From assembly GCF_027596085.1 (NCBI RefSeq), contig NC_072460.1:13830326-13894325 (forward strand): 64,000 nucleotides of DNA, in the 5' to 3' direction. Both the position numbers and the translations under genes were made by a program. The notes under the pieces were generated by a model that had not been told where the DNA came from, did no database searches, and worked only from the letters and a program-made list of their open reading frames with translations. Shown one piece after another: positions 14,910 through 26,708 of this stretch (position 1 is its first letter; the number at the start of each line of letters is the position of its first letter). The stretch is from Anoplopoma fimbria. Its lineage: Eukaryota > Chordata > Actinopteri > Perciformes > Anoplopomatidae.

Positions 14910-16676
14910 TGAAACACTCTACTGCCATGACTAGTGAATGATTGCTGTAATGCTGGTGACTGTGATAAGGGAACCATTTGGAGCTAAACTCAGTCCTGGC
15001 CTCCAGTGATCCAGAGATCAGGCACATATGAAAGGTAAAGTAAACTGTGATGCATCAATACCATATATCATTTACACTGGGAAAAGATGCAAAGCTGTAG
15101 TTTGCATTCATAAAAAAGCGCTTTATTCATCCAGAAGAAATGGAAAAGTTGAATAATTAGTTGTAAAATGAAATATTTGCAACACCTGATGCCTGGTCTA
15201 AGAAAATGGTAATAAACCATTATGCTTTTTTAGCCACACTTAAGCGACATGTCTCGAGGGATGTCAATGTCTGTGTGTCGGGCAGGGATCAGTGCCTATT
15301 CTGTCATTACTAAGATGATCAGATCTACATTAAATACAGTTTCTTTACGGATTAATTGTATAACTTTGATGCGACCTTAACTTTTCATCTATCTCCATCG
15401 TCATTGCAATTTTTTCATTTGTTCAGTAGTGCCAAGATACGCCTCATAGAGGGGTTTGCAAGTCTATAGATTCTTCAAAAAATGATATAATTACATCCAT
15501 TTGAGATATATATATATTATTCCACCTTTATATGCATGAAGTTCTATTTACATTTTAAGCAATCACTTTTCTGGCTTTTGGAGTCAGAACCTTACCTGTA
15601 GAGTTAGCTTACTTTGAAGTCGAGCTGTGGAAGCTGAGTTTTCTCTGAAACGACTTTATGCCACAGCCCTCTGTTGGCTTATAAATAGCACAACAAACCC
15701 CACCAAAATGTTTACCTGACTTAAAATGAGAGGCAATTTGTCTTCTGGAAACTAAGCGTGCTGTTTTTTTTAGAAGGGGGAAGGAGGTCTTGGTGGAGGG
15801 AGGGAGAGCAGGAAAATATACTGGCAAAAAAAGCAATTAGGAGATAGAGAGGCAAAAGAATAAAAAATCTATTTTGGACAATTTCAAACAAGCTTGTCAC
15901 AACAGTGCCAGGGGACTCTAGCTGTCTGTCTCCCCACGTTGATATGCGTGAGTACACACAGTCATGTACACACACACACGCACACACAAACACACACGTC
16001 AGTCTGTGCTAGTTTCTGTGACAGTAGGATCAGTCTGCACCCCACAGGCTGTAACCCCTCGCAAACCTTCTCAAAACGCTTTAATTAAAACGTCTCCCAC
16101 AATTACAGCAAATCCCAATGCTTTGACCTTCACACCTCCCATAAATACAGTGTCATACAATGTATCTCTCTCTGTCTCTCAAACACACACATACACACAC
16201 ATACCCTATTGCTGTCAAGTTAGAAATTTTGCAGTTTTGTGTGCAAAGTGATATGTTGTTTTGATAATTATTTTATACCAGGTCATTTTAAATCACTTTT
16301 AAACTAGCATGACTCCCTGACATTTGTGTTGGAATGTGTCCACGGCCGAAAAAAAATCAAAGAAGAAGGTCAATGTGATAAAGAATCACAAAATCAGTGA
16401 AATATTTCTGCTGGCAGAGAAGAACCTTAAACGGTAAGAGCAGTTAATTACAATTTTGGATATTATTTTCAAAGTTTTGCCATCATTCGTTTTGTGCAAA
16501 GATTAAATCACCAAACTTATTTGCAGCAATGTGGGAACGAGACTTCACAACAACAATGACGCAAAACATTCCAACATTTTGGCAGATTTAGGAGCTTAAT
16601 CTACTTGTTAAGATGGACAGCTGAATGCATCAAAGGACATTATATTTTAAGTGTGCTTCGGGGAAAGGGGATTTCT
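14910..16676. other. Non-coding, nothing recognised
   Basis: AT-rich sequence with small interrupted CA patches (15970-15995 and 16183-16202). No gene or bounded element was recognised. Confidence 0.5.
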
Positions 16677-17115
16677 GGGGCTGATCGCTGAAAGCAGTGT
16701 CCACTGATATCGATCACCAATCACAGGATCCATTTGAAGCTTTTTAATTACCTTGTAGCATTGCTCATTTATTTATTTAACTATTCTTACTAACATATAT
16801 AAAGTATTAAAATTAAGAGATAGGAAAGTATCATGAATTGACAACAGTTTATTGGCAGGCAACATGTGCAACATACTGGGTTTTTTTCAGTGACAGTCTC
16901 TCCGACTACCAATGTCCCCCAATTCTGTTTCCGTTCCTTTCATACATAACAGTACTGAAACTCACAACACCAGTGAAGCTTTATTAGTGGCACGTAGAGA
17001 AATCTGCTTGCATGTTTTGCATCATCAGATCAGCTCTTCTGATCGACCTTTATAGCGACCACCGATCAAACTATTTTGAACAAATATTGGCCGATAATGA
17101 TCGGTGGCCGATCTA
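16677..17115. mobile_element. Old 'GATCGG' DNA-element copy (copy A)
   Basis: Both ends are dense in GATC/CGAT motifs: CTGATCGCTG and ATATCGATCACC on the left, GGCCGATAATGATCGGTGG on the right. This resembles a teleost DNA-transposon family whose ends read as repeated 'ATCGG' words. Internal blocks (ATTTGAAGC at 16732 and AACTATTCTTA at 16779) recur in the same order at 20082 and 20187, which supports a shared repeat. No coding sequence remains. Confidence 0.5.
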
Positions 17116-18452
17116 TTTGACCCTCACCCTCAGGGCACTTGACTGAGATTGCGGTTGCATTATCCAAAACTTTGCAAACTTGAGTTAAACAATGTACTGC
17201 TGTGTTTTGCCTGCTCAGTGCTTCTCTGTGTAGCAATAACAGAGCAATAAAAAGATTCACTGCCACACCAGGACTCTCACATATATGGATATCTAAGATG
17301 GATACATTGGAATCAGAAAAAAGCCAGAGGCGACCACACAGATACACATATATTACAAAACACACATATGAAAATGCACACACACACACACACATACACA
17401 CAGGACAGCTTGCATCGTGCTGTGGGGTAGAAGATAGACACGATGTGCTGGGGACTTATCTGAAATGGGGAATGATGATGCCGGCCAAGGCCCATGATTG
17501 GTTATCCCATTTAGACCAAAGCCTGTGATTGGTTGTCTTATCCGACCGGCTTCCATCATGCATCACATAGATTCATCTGTTCCTCCGAGTCTCCTCAAGT
17601 AAGACCAATCCATCTCTCTCTCCCTCCCTCCATCCTGCCTTCCTCCGTCCCATAATCTGTCCTTCTCCCTTCATCGTTGCCTTCATCTCATTGCCCTCAC
17701 TGTATTTTTCCTGTATGTGTGTAAAACCATCTGACTTTGCAGTCGCTGATAGATTTATATCAGTCAACAAAACGTCAGTGGCTTCTTCTTCTTCTCTTCT
17801 CTTCTACTTCTGATTTAAACAATACAGATCCACCTACTTTTATACAGTGCTTTTATCTCAACTTCAGAAGGACGCAGCAGGAAACTCGGTGGAGAGTAAA
17901 CTTTGCGTTTTCGTGTGTGTCCATAGCCTCACTCTCTCTCTAACTGTACATTTTTTCTGGCTGCCTCTGGTTGTGTTTATCGAGGACCTATCAATCTCTC
18001 CCTTCCTTCTTCTCACTCTCTCTCTCTCGCTTCTTCCTATCTGTTTGTCTCCACATCCCTTCCTCAATCTTGTTGCCTTCCCTGTATCTCTCGTCCCAGC
18101 GTTGCTTTACAGATCCATCTCTCTGTGGCACTGTCGGTCTGCACAACTTTGTTTTTGCTGCTCTGGTTTAGCTATCTCGGTGAGGCAGAGGCACCCCTGC
18201 TTTTCAAACCCATGTCTTTATCCTTTTCCTCCTTATTTTTCTCTGTCTTTCCTTGTTTCCTTCCCCCCCTCCCTTTTCTGTCTTTGTCTCCCTTGGGAGT
18301 ATTGTTATCAAAAGCGATAGTTCACTTGCTGGAAAATAATAAGCAGCTTCTTTTGAAGTCTGCATTGGCTGTTTGACGTCTCTGTGGTGTTTCATGCAGA
18401 TATTGCCTCCATTTGTGACGGGGATAAACAAAAGATTAAACTTAGTTAAGGT

Positions 18453-18454
<2 letters not shown>
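17116..18454. other. Non-coding; long pyrimidine-rich tract (about 17930-18300)
   Basis: C/T dominates the plus strand over 17600-17710 and especially 17930-18300. The 157-codon open frame at 17847-18320 is a low-complexity product of that tract (Ser/Leu/Phe/Pro) with no domain. A short CA array lies at 17378-17393. No gene is supported. Confidence 0.55.

Positions 18455-18538
<84 letters not shown>
18455..18538. repeat. (GT)42 microsatellite
   Basis: Perfect GT array of 84 bases. It is the left arm of a second inverted dinucleotide pair, with CA at 18659-18692. Confidence 0.98.
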
Positions 18539-18541
<3 letters not shown>

Positions 18542-18656
18542 TGGTAAATCAACCCCTAAGGGGCCTCCTGTCACCATGCCAATCATATCAGTTAGGTGTG
18601 TTCTGATAACCTTATCTCTGCCTGAGTTCTGCATAGCCATAGGGTTGCCCCCCAAC

Positions 18657-18658
<2 letters not shown>

Positions 18659-18692
<34 letters not shown>
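18659..18692. repeat. (CA)17 microsatellite with (CAGA)n end
   Basis: Perfect CA array running into CAGA repeats (about 18691-18703). It is complementary in orientation to the GT array 120 bases to its left. Confidence 0.95.
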
Positions 18693-18696
<4 letters not shown>

Positions 18697-18703
18697 GACA
18701 GAC

Positions 18704-19599
18704 GTTTACACATAGCAAATGAAAGAGGCTAGAGAGCAGATAGGGATCGATGCCGCTAAATCAAGGACATGCTCTATGCAGCTTCTCTCTGTCTCTCTGT
18801 GGCTCTTATCTATAATGGAAAAGCCATACATTTAAAGCTCCCTGCCTACCTTATGGTCACGCTCAATCACAACATAAAATACTATGGCAAAGTGTTCCTG
18901 CCAGAAAAAACGTCAATTAAGGTTTCGGTGTTCAACCTACAAGTATTTTCCACTTTCACAATAGATGGACTGAGAGGGGGATCAATCGGGACAGTGCTGT
19001 GAGATTTTTGCTACCTGACCTTTTCAGATTCATTTAAAAACATTACAAATTAAATGAAACTCTATAGATCCAGTTAACACTCTGCTCAGCATTTCAATTA
19101 CAAAACAGTTTTCCTCTTTCGCTATCTATTACGTCTGCAGGACTTGTGGGAACCAACAGAATTGATGCAAGGAGGGATATGTTTTATATCAAAATATGAG
19201 TGGCTATCATTATTTTGTTATTCGACATTAAATTGCATTCCACACCATAGCAAATGAGGACAGGATCTTGTGATCAAGTGATTTTTTTTTTGTCTGTTCC
19301 CTTTCCCTTTTTATCCAAATTTGAAATGCCCCCTATTGGGTAGCAGTTGTATAGCAGGCTAAAAATGCTTTTGAAACTTTTTTCCCCCCCAAAAATAATA
19401 TTTTACATTTTAAATAAGGTTATATTAAAGGTTGTTTAATAAAATTGTGTGATTGAATTTGTGCTCATTCAAAGATAGTGGAATGAAATGCTGAATAACT
19501 TAAAACTAGTTTATTTATTTTTTTAAGATTTCTTTTTATAAAAGGGAAATAAAAAACAACAATTACTACAACAGCATCGACTGTCAGTCAAATTGTTTG
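18704..19599. other. Non-coding, nothing recognised
   Basis: AT-rich sequence with no gene. The left end of the DNA-element remnant that terminates at 19644 may lie here, but I could not locate it. Confidence 0.45.
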
Positions 19600-19644
19600 C
19601 AAAAAATCGGTATCAGTGTAAAATTTCCCAATCAGTGCATCCCT
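19600..19644. mobile_element. Terminal fragment of a 'TCGGTATC...GCATCCCT' DNA element
   Basis: The segment contains ATCGGTATCAGTG and ends ATCAGTGCATCCCT. This resembles the right terminus of the ATCGG-type fish DNA-element family. Only the end is recognisable. Confidence 0.4.
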
Positions 19645-20035
19645 GTATCCTATTTTTATCAGTGACCCCGATGTATTTACCCAGCAGTTGGTGCAATCGT
19701 AGTGTAATTGTTAAGGAGCTGTGAGTTCTGTGAGATAAAAAGGCTGGCTGGATGATTTCCTTCCTTATCTTTTTGTCTCAGGGCTTTTTTCTCTTCTTCT
19801 TGATAAGTATTTTAATATAATTACGTGGCATATGCTGTTCCTTACATACATTCAAACCTGTACTAACCAAAGTGCTTTGGCCGCTCCCACTCACTCTCCC
19901 ACTCATGATTCCAAATTTTCCTCGGTTTGTCTGATGTCCTTGCAGGACTCTGCTTCCAGTGCAGTCCTGTAAAAATGATAGACAACCGCGCTGTTTAGAA
20001 ATGGACTGACTGATATCCTGAGCACTATGATTGAA

Positions 20036-20365
20036 GGGTTGCCGATCTGGTTTTTGGGGGCCTGTGATCGTTATCAGGTCTATTTGAAGCCTTCTATTTA
20101 TATTTTAGATATTTTATTTAAAGTTACGACAAAGCACTTTCATTTTGTGTCGATTTTGATGGTAAAAAGATCATCACAGTAACTTTAACTATTCTTAACA
20201 ACATTGCATATTAAGTATAACTAGAGACCATCGTGCAATGCATAAAACTACATCTGTTATGTTTTGAGGCTGCATCTTGCATGGTTGTGATGCTATCGGA
20301 TGATAAAATCTGTCCTCCTTTCATGTCTTCTGATCAGCTCTTGTCATCAGCCGATAGCATGTTTG
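20036..20365. mobile_element. Old 'GATCGG' DNA-element copy (copy B)
   Basis: It begins near GGTTGCCGATCTGG and ends near CAGCCGATAGC. It shares the ordered internal blocks ATTTGAAGC (20082) and AACTATTCTTAACAAC (20187) with copy A, but the spacing between them is longer (105 versus 47 bp), so the copies differ by internal indels. No coding sequence was seen. Confidence 0.45.
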
Positions 20366-21331
20366 ACACCGGTAACAATTAAGCAATCGTAAATATGAAG
20401 AGCTATGTTTCTACAAACCTTGAAAATAAACCGTAACTAAATCTTGGAATATTCATTCTCTGGAAAAGAAAAGTATTAAACAAGTGAAATATTTCCTGTG
20501 CTTTTACGTCCAAGCACAAATTCCACTTCACAGTGGACAGTGGAATCCCTCACACTGCTATTATAGAGAAGAAATGTACAGTATAGCAATACCTGGTATA
20601 CTGTATATTAACCCTGATTACAAGGTGTTCAGACAGAATTACAGACAATCAGCCCCTCCAGAGGACTGGTGGAGACGTGGATCAGTTTACAGATAACATT
20701 TTTACCTGCTGATCTTCTCCCAGACACAATGTCATTTTAAATTGTTTAATGTTTGTAGAAACCAAATGTCATTGCTCGGCCTTGTACACAAGTATATTTG
20801 ACTGAGAGGGATGTTGAGACGGTGAAGGACAAGTCTACAGAAACACAAAAGTTACTGTTCTCACATCGAGTTCTTACTGTAATCCCCCATTAGTTTTCTG
20901 AGCAGCCAATATAGTGTTCTTTATTTTAACCGGTGAGAGTGACCATCAGCACTGGCGTAATATAAGATGCTGCTACTTGAATGTTTTGAACATTATATTT
21001 GGCTAATAAAAGAGTACAGGTATATACAAGTGCAGATAGTGATTCTCCCTTTCTATTCCGCTTTGCGTTGTATAATTGGCATTATTGTGGTGATGCGCTA
21101 TTATCTGACCTTGCAGTTTAAGTGTTTGGGAGTTGAGGGAGGAGCAGAAAATCTGTGACTAACTTTCTATTCAAATATTTCCAGTGAAAACTGTTGGCAG
21201 CTAGTTTTGTAGATTATCCTGAATAATCAGGACATTGTTTCTGGAAAGATGAGTTGCTGCGGAGTTTTTCAAATGTAAACTTCCAATGCTTTGAGCAGCT
21301 CAAACTAATTTCCATTTACATCCATTGTATT
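20366..21331. other. Non-coding, nothing recognised
   Basis: AT-rich sequence with short open frames only. No motif or repeat boundary was identified. Confidence 0.5.
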
Positions 21332-21339
21332 GGTATGAA
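21332..21339. repeat. Left target-site duplication of the 21.3 kb hAT-like element
   Basis: GGTATGAA here matches GGTATGAT at 21983-21990 in seven of eight positions. An 8-bp duplication is what hAT transposition produces. Confidence 0.65.
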
Positions 21340-21982
21340 TAGGGATGGATATCGTTAGGATTAATCAGTACTAGTACTCTTATCGGTTGGGTTCCTTTTG
21401 ATTAATCCACACAGCTGCTCCCCTTATGAATAACTATGTATTAAACAACTCAATATACCCTGACAGACTTGATAGTTGTAACCTAAATCCCTTTGACTCC
21501 ACTGTTGAGAAGAGGTGCAGGCCTTTGACAATAAACTGGGTAACTGCCCTATGACACTCTGTCACCCTCTCCTGTGTCGTCTGCCCTATAGCTGCTGGCG
21601 TGAATGGACTAGGTCTGGGGCCGGCGGTGCACATTTATGTTCTGCTTGTTGGCCAAATGTTGTGATAAATTGCTGGCATTACCTCCCTTACTTGTGAGCG
21701 GTTTTATTGCATTTGTGACAACGAGAGTTCTCAGCCTACTGGAGTAAAATGTAGCCACAATTTCAATCTTTTTCTTCTGTCTGCAATGATGTGTGTCTCA
21801 TGCTCCACCCCTCGTGCAAGGACTGAGTGACTGAGAAAGGAGGTTTGAAACGCAGCTTTTTTGCAAAGAGATCTCACTCCATAACTTCTAAAGTACCAAC
21901 AGCAGAACCGTTAACTCTGGACCTCATCGATACTCAGGGTATTTACTATTGCCTTTAGAATCGAGTTTCGGGGGCATCCCTA
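21340..21982. mobile_element. hAT-like non-autonomous DNA transposon
   Basis: The element starts TAGGGATG and ends CATCCCTA, perfect 8-bp inverted ends over 643 bp. It is flanked by GGTATGAA and GGTATGAT, a near-perfect 8-bp duplication typical of the hAT superfamily. Sub-terminal 'ATCGTTAGGATT...' and 'ATCGATACTCAGG' sequences resemble a family I recall from fish, with ends that read as repeated 'ATCG' and 'GGTA' words. No transposase open frame is present; the internal frames are 60-66 codons without motifs. It therefore depended on an enzyme supplied elsewhere. Confidence 0.7.
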
Positions 21983-21990
21983 GGTATGAT
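21983..21990. repeat. Right target-site duplication of the 21.3 kb hAT-like element
   Basis: GGTATGAT follows the CATCCCTA terminus directly and pairs with GGTATGAA at 21332-21339. Confidence 0.65.
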
Positions 21991-24900
21991 GGGCCTAATC
22001 TCAGACATGGATATCTCAAACTCAGCCCAGCTCAATAAAACAAGGGCCATGGCTAAATACCACCAGGGTTAAAGGTCCCTGTGGAGTTTTTCGGTTCCTA
22101 GCAGTGCCATTGAGCTGTTTTTCTGATGGCCAGCCTACACTTTCTTTTTAGTTCGTCTTGTTCACAAAGACGCATGCAGGTGAAATCAGTCCGCTCTGTG
22201 GCGCTCTGTATTCGGCCTGGTGTTCGGCGTCGGCCCCCTCGCTCCTCCTGGTATACGTTCATACAGGGGAAGAAGAGTGCCATCTACTAAACATGGTTTC
22301 TGGATTGAAGATATATTTTTAAAAACGGCTTTGCAGTTTACAAGGAAGCACATTTGTTAGACTTCAAGGATACATGCAATGCTTTTCGGTTAGGAAAACT
22401 GAATGTAAAAATAACTTTTGCTTGTTTAAAAGAAAACTCCAGAGGGCACCTTTCAGTCAGAATTTTTTGGGCTTGGGGGGTATTTGAATGAACTGGCCCT
22501 TTCAATTCATAGGATCGATTTTTAATCTGAATTGATATGTTTCTAAATTGAAATTCTCTATACTTGTCATCCTTGAAGTGAAGCAGGATATTGTTTTTTA
22601 TCAGCTTTTGAGATAAATAAGAAGATATGCCCCTCTGTCAATTTGGTGATGAGTGTATCTTAAAACTAGATCAATTTAAGTGCCAAAGTAATGGCTGTTC
22701 CATTTTGGGCAGATCTGTCTTTCCTGATATGTCAGACTTGTATAAATTAATCATGACCTCTCTCTTAAAAGCCCTGGAGGCTGATCTTGATCCTTTTATG
22801 AAGTGTTAGGATTAGCCAAATAATAAAATCTTCATACTACCCCATCTGTGTACATAATACAGATGCTTTCATTTTATATGAACAAGTTCTTGAAAAACAA
22901 ACAACAAAGCAGGTTGTTTGTTAGTGCCCTATTTAAAAAAAACAACTTATATCAGTGTTCTGTGAGCTGCTGCCCCTGTGGTTGAGGTATGGCTAAGGTC
23001 AGGCAACTAAAACACCTGGTTAGGGTATAGAACGATTATGGTCAAATGAATGTTCTGGAAGGATCACTGTCTTAATAAAACCAGAGAATACACAGTCAAA
23101 TGGCCTCCACAACCCTCATTGCGCAGATATGTGACACTACATACTACCTTCTAGATATCACTAATGAAAAAACTTGAAATCAATTTTTCAAGGTCATAGT
23201 TGGTGGATTTTACATTTGGAGAGAGCTTGGCTTGCTGTTACTGCTTGTTTCCACTCTTTGTGGTAATCAGAGCTCACTGACTGATGGCCATAGCTTCATG
23301 TTTAGCATATAGCCATGAGAGTGCTATAAGTCTTTTCATCTAGCTTACGTCTCATTAAAAAAGATTACTCCAAACATTTAGCATTGCACTCCAATAACAT
23401 GTCAAACTCGTGATGGACAATATATAAAAAAAGGTATAAAATCCATTGAGCAGAACCAGAGATACGTTTGATGTGTTGGCTAATTTTTACTTGCAATATC
23501 AATGTTTAACATTCACTTCTTCATATGAAAGCTGCATGAGGAAGTATCAAAATACAAGTTAATGTCAACTGCCTTAAAGCCTGTTCTTGAAATTGGTCAA
23601 GGCAATGCCACCCATACAGTCATCATACAGTATTAGTGAAATATTCACATCCTCCAACTGAGAGATATTTCAACAAGAAGAAAATCTACCAAAACATGGA
23701 ACTCAGTAATAAAACATGTACCACCAGGGATTGGCCCTGTCTCTGTGAGAGACAAACCTTGAATTGAACCCCTTATTCTTTTTAAAGTGCCCAATTATCT
23801 TTAAAATGCTTTCACTTATGATAGTATACAAATTGTAACAATAATAACAGTTGTCTGAATATTAGAAATATTATCATTGGAAGGGGAAGTACTTAAAATA
23901 ACTGAAGGTCAGAGGAATGAGGGGGAAGATGAAGTTAAAACATTTCATACTGCTGTGAGCTGCTTTTTTATTGTAACATACACATTTACAATTGTTAATA
24001 GAAATAGTTGTATCTGTCAACCTGTGTTTATGCAATTGTGTATATATTTTACAAAAAATGTAAAAGTATTAAAAATAAACTAATATTTCTAGATGGGTTA
24101 AGAATTGGGCATTGGTTGTTCCTCTTGTGTTCACATGTGCCTTTGGAGATGGTTATCATATGTTATGTATGTATAAATGAAGAAAATATGAACCTAAATG
24201 TCAGTTATTATGCTCTTGATGTCAGCATGTTTGGAGCGCTCACTTTAATGTGGGTAGGAAGAGAACGAGGGATGAAGCAAAGGAGGAGTGTGGGTGGAGG
24301 ATGAGTAGAGGTTAATGTGCATGGAGCATCTCAAAGCTTTCCTGGCTTGACTCATAGGATAGCTGAGATCAGACAGAATGGTAGATTGCAGGTTTTACCC
24401 TCAGCTATTAGGACTGCTCTCTCTCTCCCTCATCTCTTGCACTCCTTCTTTCTCTCTCCTTATGTCCTATCATGCCATTATTACCTCTCTTTCTTGCACA
24501 TGCACACAAGGTTTCACTAACACTTTCTTGCTCTCACTAACACCCTATCTAGATTTTCCCCTCTTTCTGTTTTTCCGGCTCCCTCTCTCCTGCCCATTAC
24601 TTCAGCCTATGAAAAGTCTGTACTTCAGCAGTCCTCTCCTGCTGCTGCAGACTGTCTTTATATGGCCACATCATATTTGGTGAGACAGGTAGGGGGTGGA
24701 AGGATGCAGCTAATATCTCTCCCTGGGTCCCTCTCATGGCTCATTCTTTCTATCCTATTTATTCTGTGTGTGCATTTTTGTGTGTGAGAGAGGGAGAATG
24801 CATTCATGTGTACGTGTGCCTGAGGCTATGATGATCCATCAGACACATACACACTCTCGGGGCATAACCATTTTCCACGATCTCATTGCCTTTAAACTCA

Positions 24901-25769
24901 GGGAAACATATTTTAGAGACTCCGTCTTGCAGGTGTGCTATTCCTTACTATTTCCTGTTGGATTTAAGTGGATGAAAATGTGCAATCACCTCCAGGGAAG
25001 AAGAGGAAACTTGTGCCAGCTTGCTGACACTAACAGATAACCTACTTACTGTACTGTAAATATATGGGCCTTTCTTTTACCAAAACATCAGTAAACTGTA
25101 ATCGGGAAAGGATGTAATTGGTAAATAAAATATCTCTCTGGTGCATTATTTATGTGGTGGACCCCCCTCACAAAGATTAGGCAAACCAGACTGACAATAC
25201 ATCAGTCAGAAACCAATGGCTTCATTTGAGGTTGAACTTTTGCTAATGACAAGATAATGTCATAACTTTCTATTTGGAAAACTTGAATTACCCCAAAATA
25301 CCAGGCATTTATCTCCAAAGAACTGTTTTTTTCTTTTGCTTCAAAAGCTTATGTAACAGCATCAGGGAAGTTAACCTTTTACTTTGTTTGTCTCACTCTT
25401 TTGTTTTGCACTACTGTCTGTGCGAAATAAATGAAAATAAATGGATCCGTATGCATTTTTTTTTCTTTTTTCGGTTGTAGCAGATTGCCCTGAACCGTGA
25501 CTCCAGAGTGTGAACCTAATCGGGCTTCTGTTTCTAGTCAGTATATTCAGTGACATGAGTAAGAAGCCTAAAAGTAGAGGCAGTGTTTTTTGTTAGCCTG
25601 TATGTTTCTGAATAATAAAGCAGAATTTACTACAAACTCAGTTAAAGGTTTTACTTCAGTCTTGTTTCACTTACTTTGAACACAGAAACAACAACCCAAT
25701 ATGCCTCGCTAAAAATAACAATTCTGGAGTCATTATTTTGACAATAATATTGCCAAAAAAATGACTATT
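21991..25769. other. Non-coding; CpG-bearing patch at about 22140-22265, pyrimidine tract at 24410-24610
   Basis: A GC-richer patch with several CpGs (about 22140-22265) is surrounded by AT-rich DNA. A C/T-rich tract covers 24410-24610, and the open frame through it is low-complexity. No gene, RNA or bounded repeat was recognised in this 3.8 kb. Confidence 0.45.
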
Positions 25770-26117
25770 TCTTCCGACTGGAGGAACCACAGGAAAATGG
25801 CTTATCAGAAACAGGTTTGGTACACAGGAGTTACGTCAGGGAAAACAATTCAGGCAGGGATGTGGCAAAACAGGGTCGAGAGAATCCTGCAGAGTTCACA
25901 GAAAACTGGAACATTTACGCAAGGAAATAACTGCAACAGTTGAAACGAGGGACAAAGACGAACAAAGACTCAATACACTGGGGAGGTGTGGGTGATTAGA
26001 CACAGGTGGATCCAATCAGGGATCAGAAAAAAAGCAGGGAAGACCGCAAAAACTGGAAGTGAAAAAAACAGTACACACAGGAGGCAGGGAACTAAACCAA
26101 AACCAAGATCATGACAC
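25770..26117. repeat. Probable interspersed repeat, class unknown
   Basis: This purine-rich segment ('...acacaggtggatccaatcag...', '...aggcagggaactaaacc...', ending near ATCATGACACT) has the look of a repeat seen many times in fish genomes with phrases such as 'aatcagggaag' and 'aaaccaaacc...atgac'. I cannot name the family or prove the ends. A genome self-comparison would show high copy number if correct. Confidence 0.4.
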
Positions 26118-26587
26118 TATTTTATCTAAGTAAATGTATTATATTTAGTGTATTATTTATATTCTTCTTTATTATAGTCCTCAGACTGCACAGTGCATCT
26201 TTCTCCAAGAGGGTTTCTTTGTAATATGAACTTTATTTTGAGTTTTTCAATGATAGAAGATCATAGAACCAACTATGAAAGCAGAATGTTTAAATCCTTG
26301 TGTGTTAATCTACTGTATTTCATGATTCATGATGCTAACTGGCATATTGCTGATATTGTGCAGACAAAGTCAGTGTGTAAAGAAGCAAGTTCTGTTTTCT
26401 GCCACTGCTGCACAGCATGCTATAGACACAGAGTGTTGGGCTGTAACAGCTGAATATGAAAATAGCTGGATCCACTGATTCCCTCATTTTCCCCTTTATT
26501 AAGTTTACTCTTGAGACAGCAAAACTAATTAGCTGTCAGACCAGGACAAAGAGATAGAGACACTATAGAGTAATTACATACACTCAG

Positions 26588-26599
26588 CCCCCCCCCCCC

Positions 26600-26694
<95 letters not shown>

Positions 26695-26708
26695 ACACAC
26701 ACACACAC
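26588..26708. repeat. Compound poly-C / (CA)n microsatellite
   Basis: A run of 15 C (26588-26602) joins directly to an AC array that runs to 26692. The array then continues to 26708 after a single CC interruption. The C-run next to the dinucleotide is unusual in this window. Confidence 0.97.

Noticed and set aside
17847..18320. 157-codon plus-strand frame with hydrophobic stretches, like a membrane protein
   Set aside because: The hydrophobicity comes from the C/T-rich tract (Leu, Ser, Phe, Pro codons). There is no family signature or exon structure.
19685..19745. tRNA-like phrase 'gtagtgtaattgttaagg' as a second SINE head
   Set aside because: It resembles an A box only loosely and has no B box downstream, so it is too weak to list.
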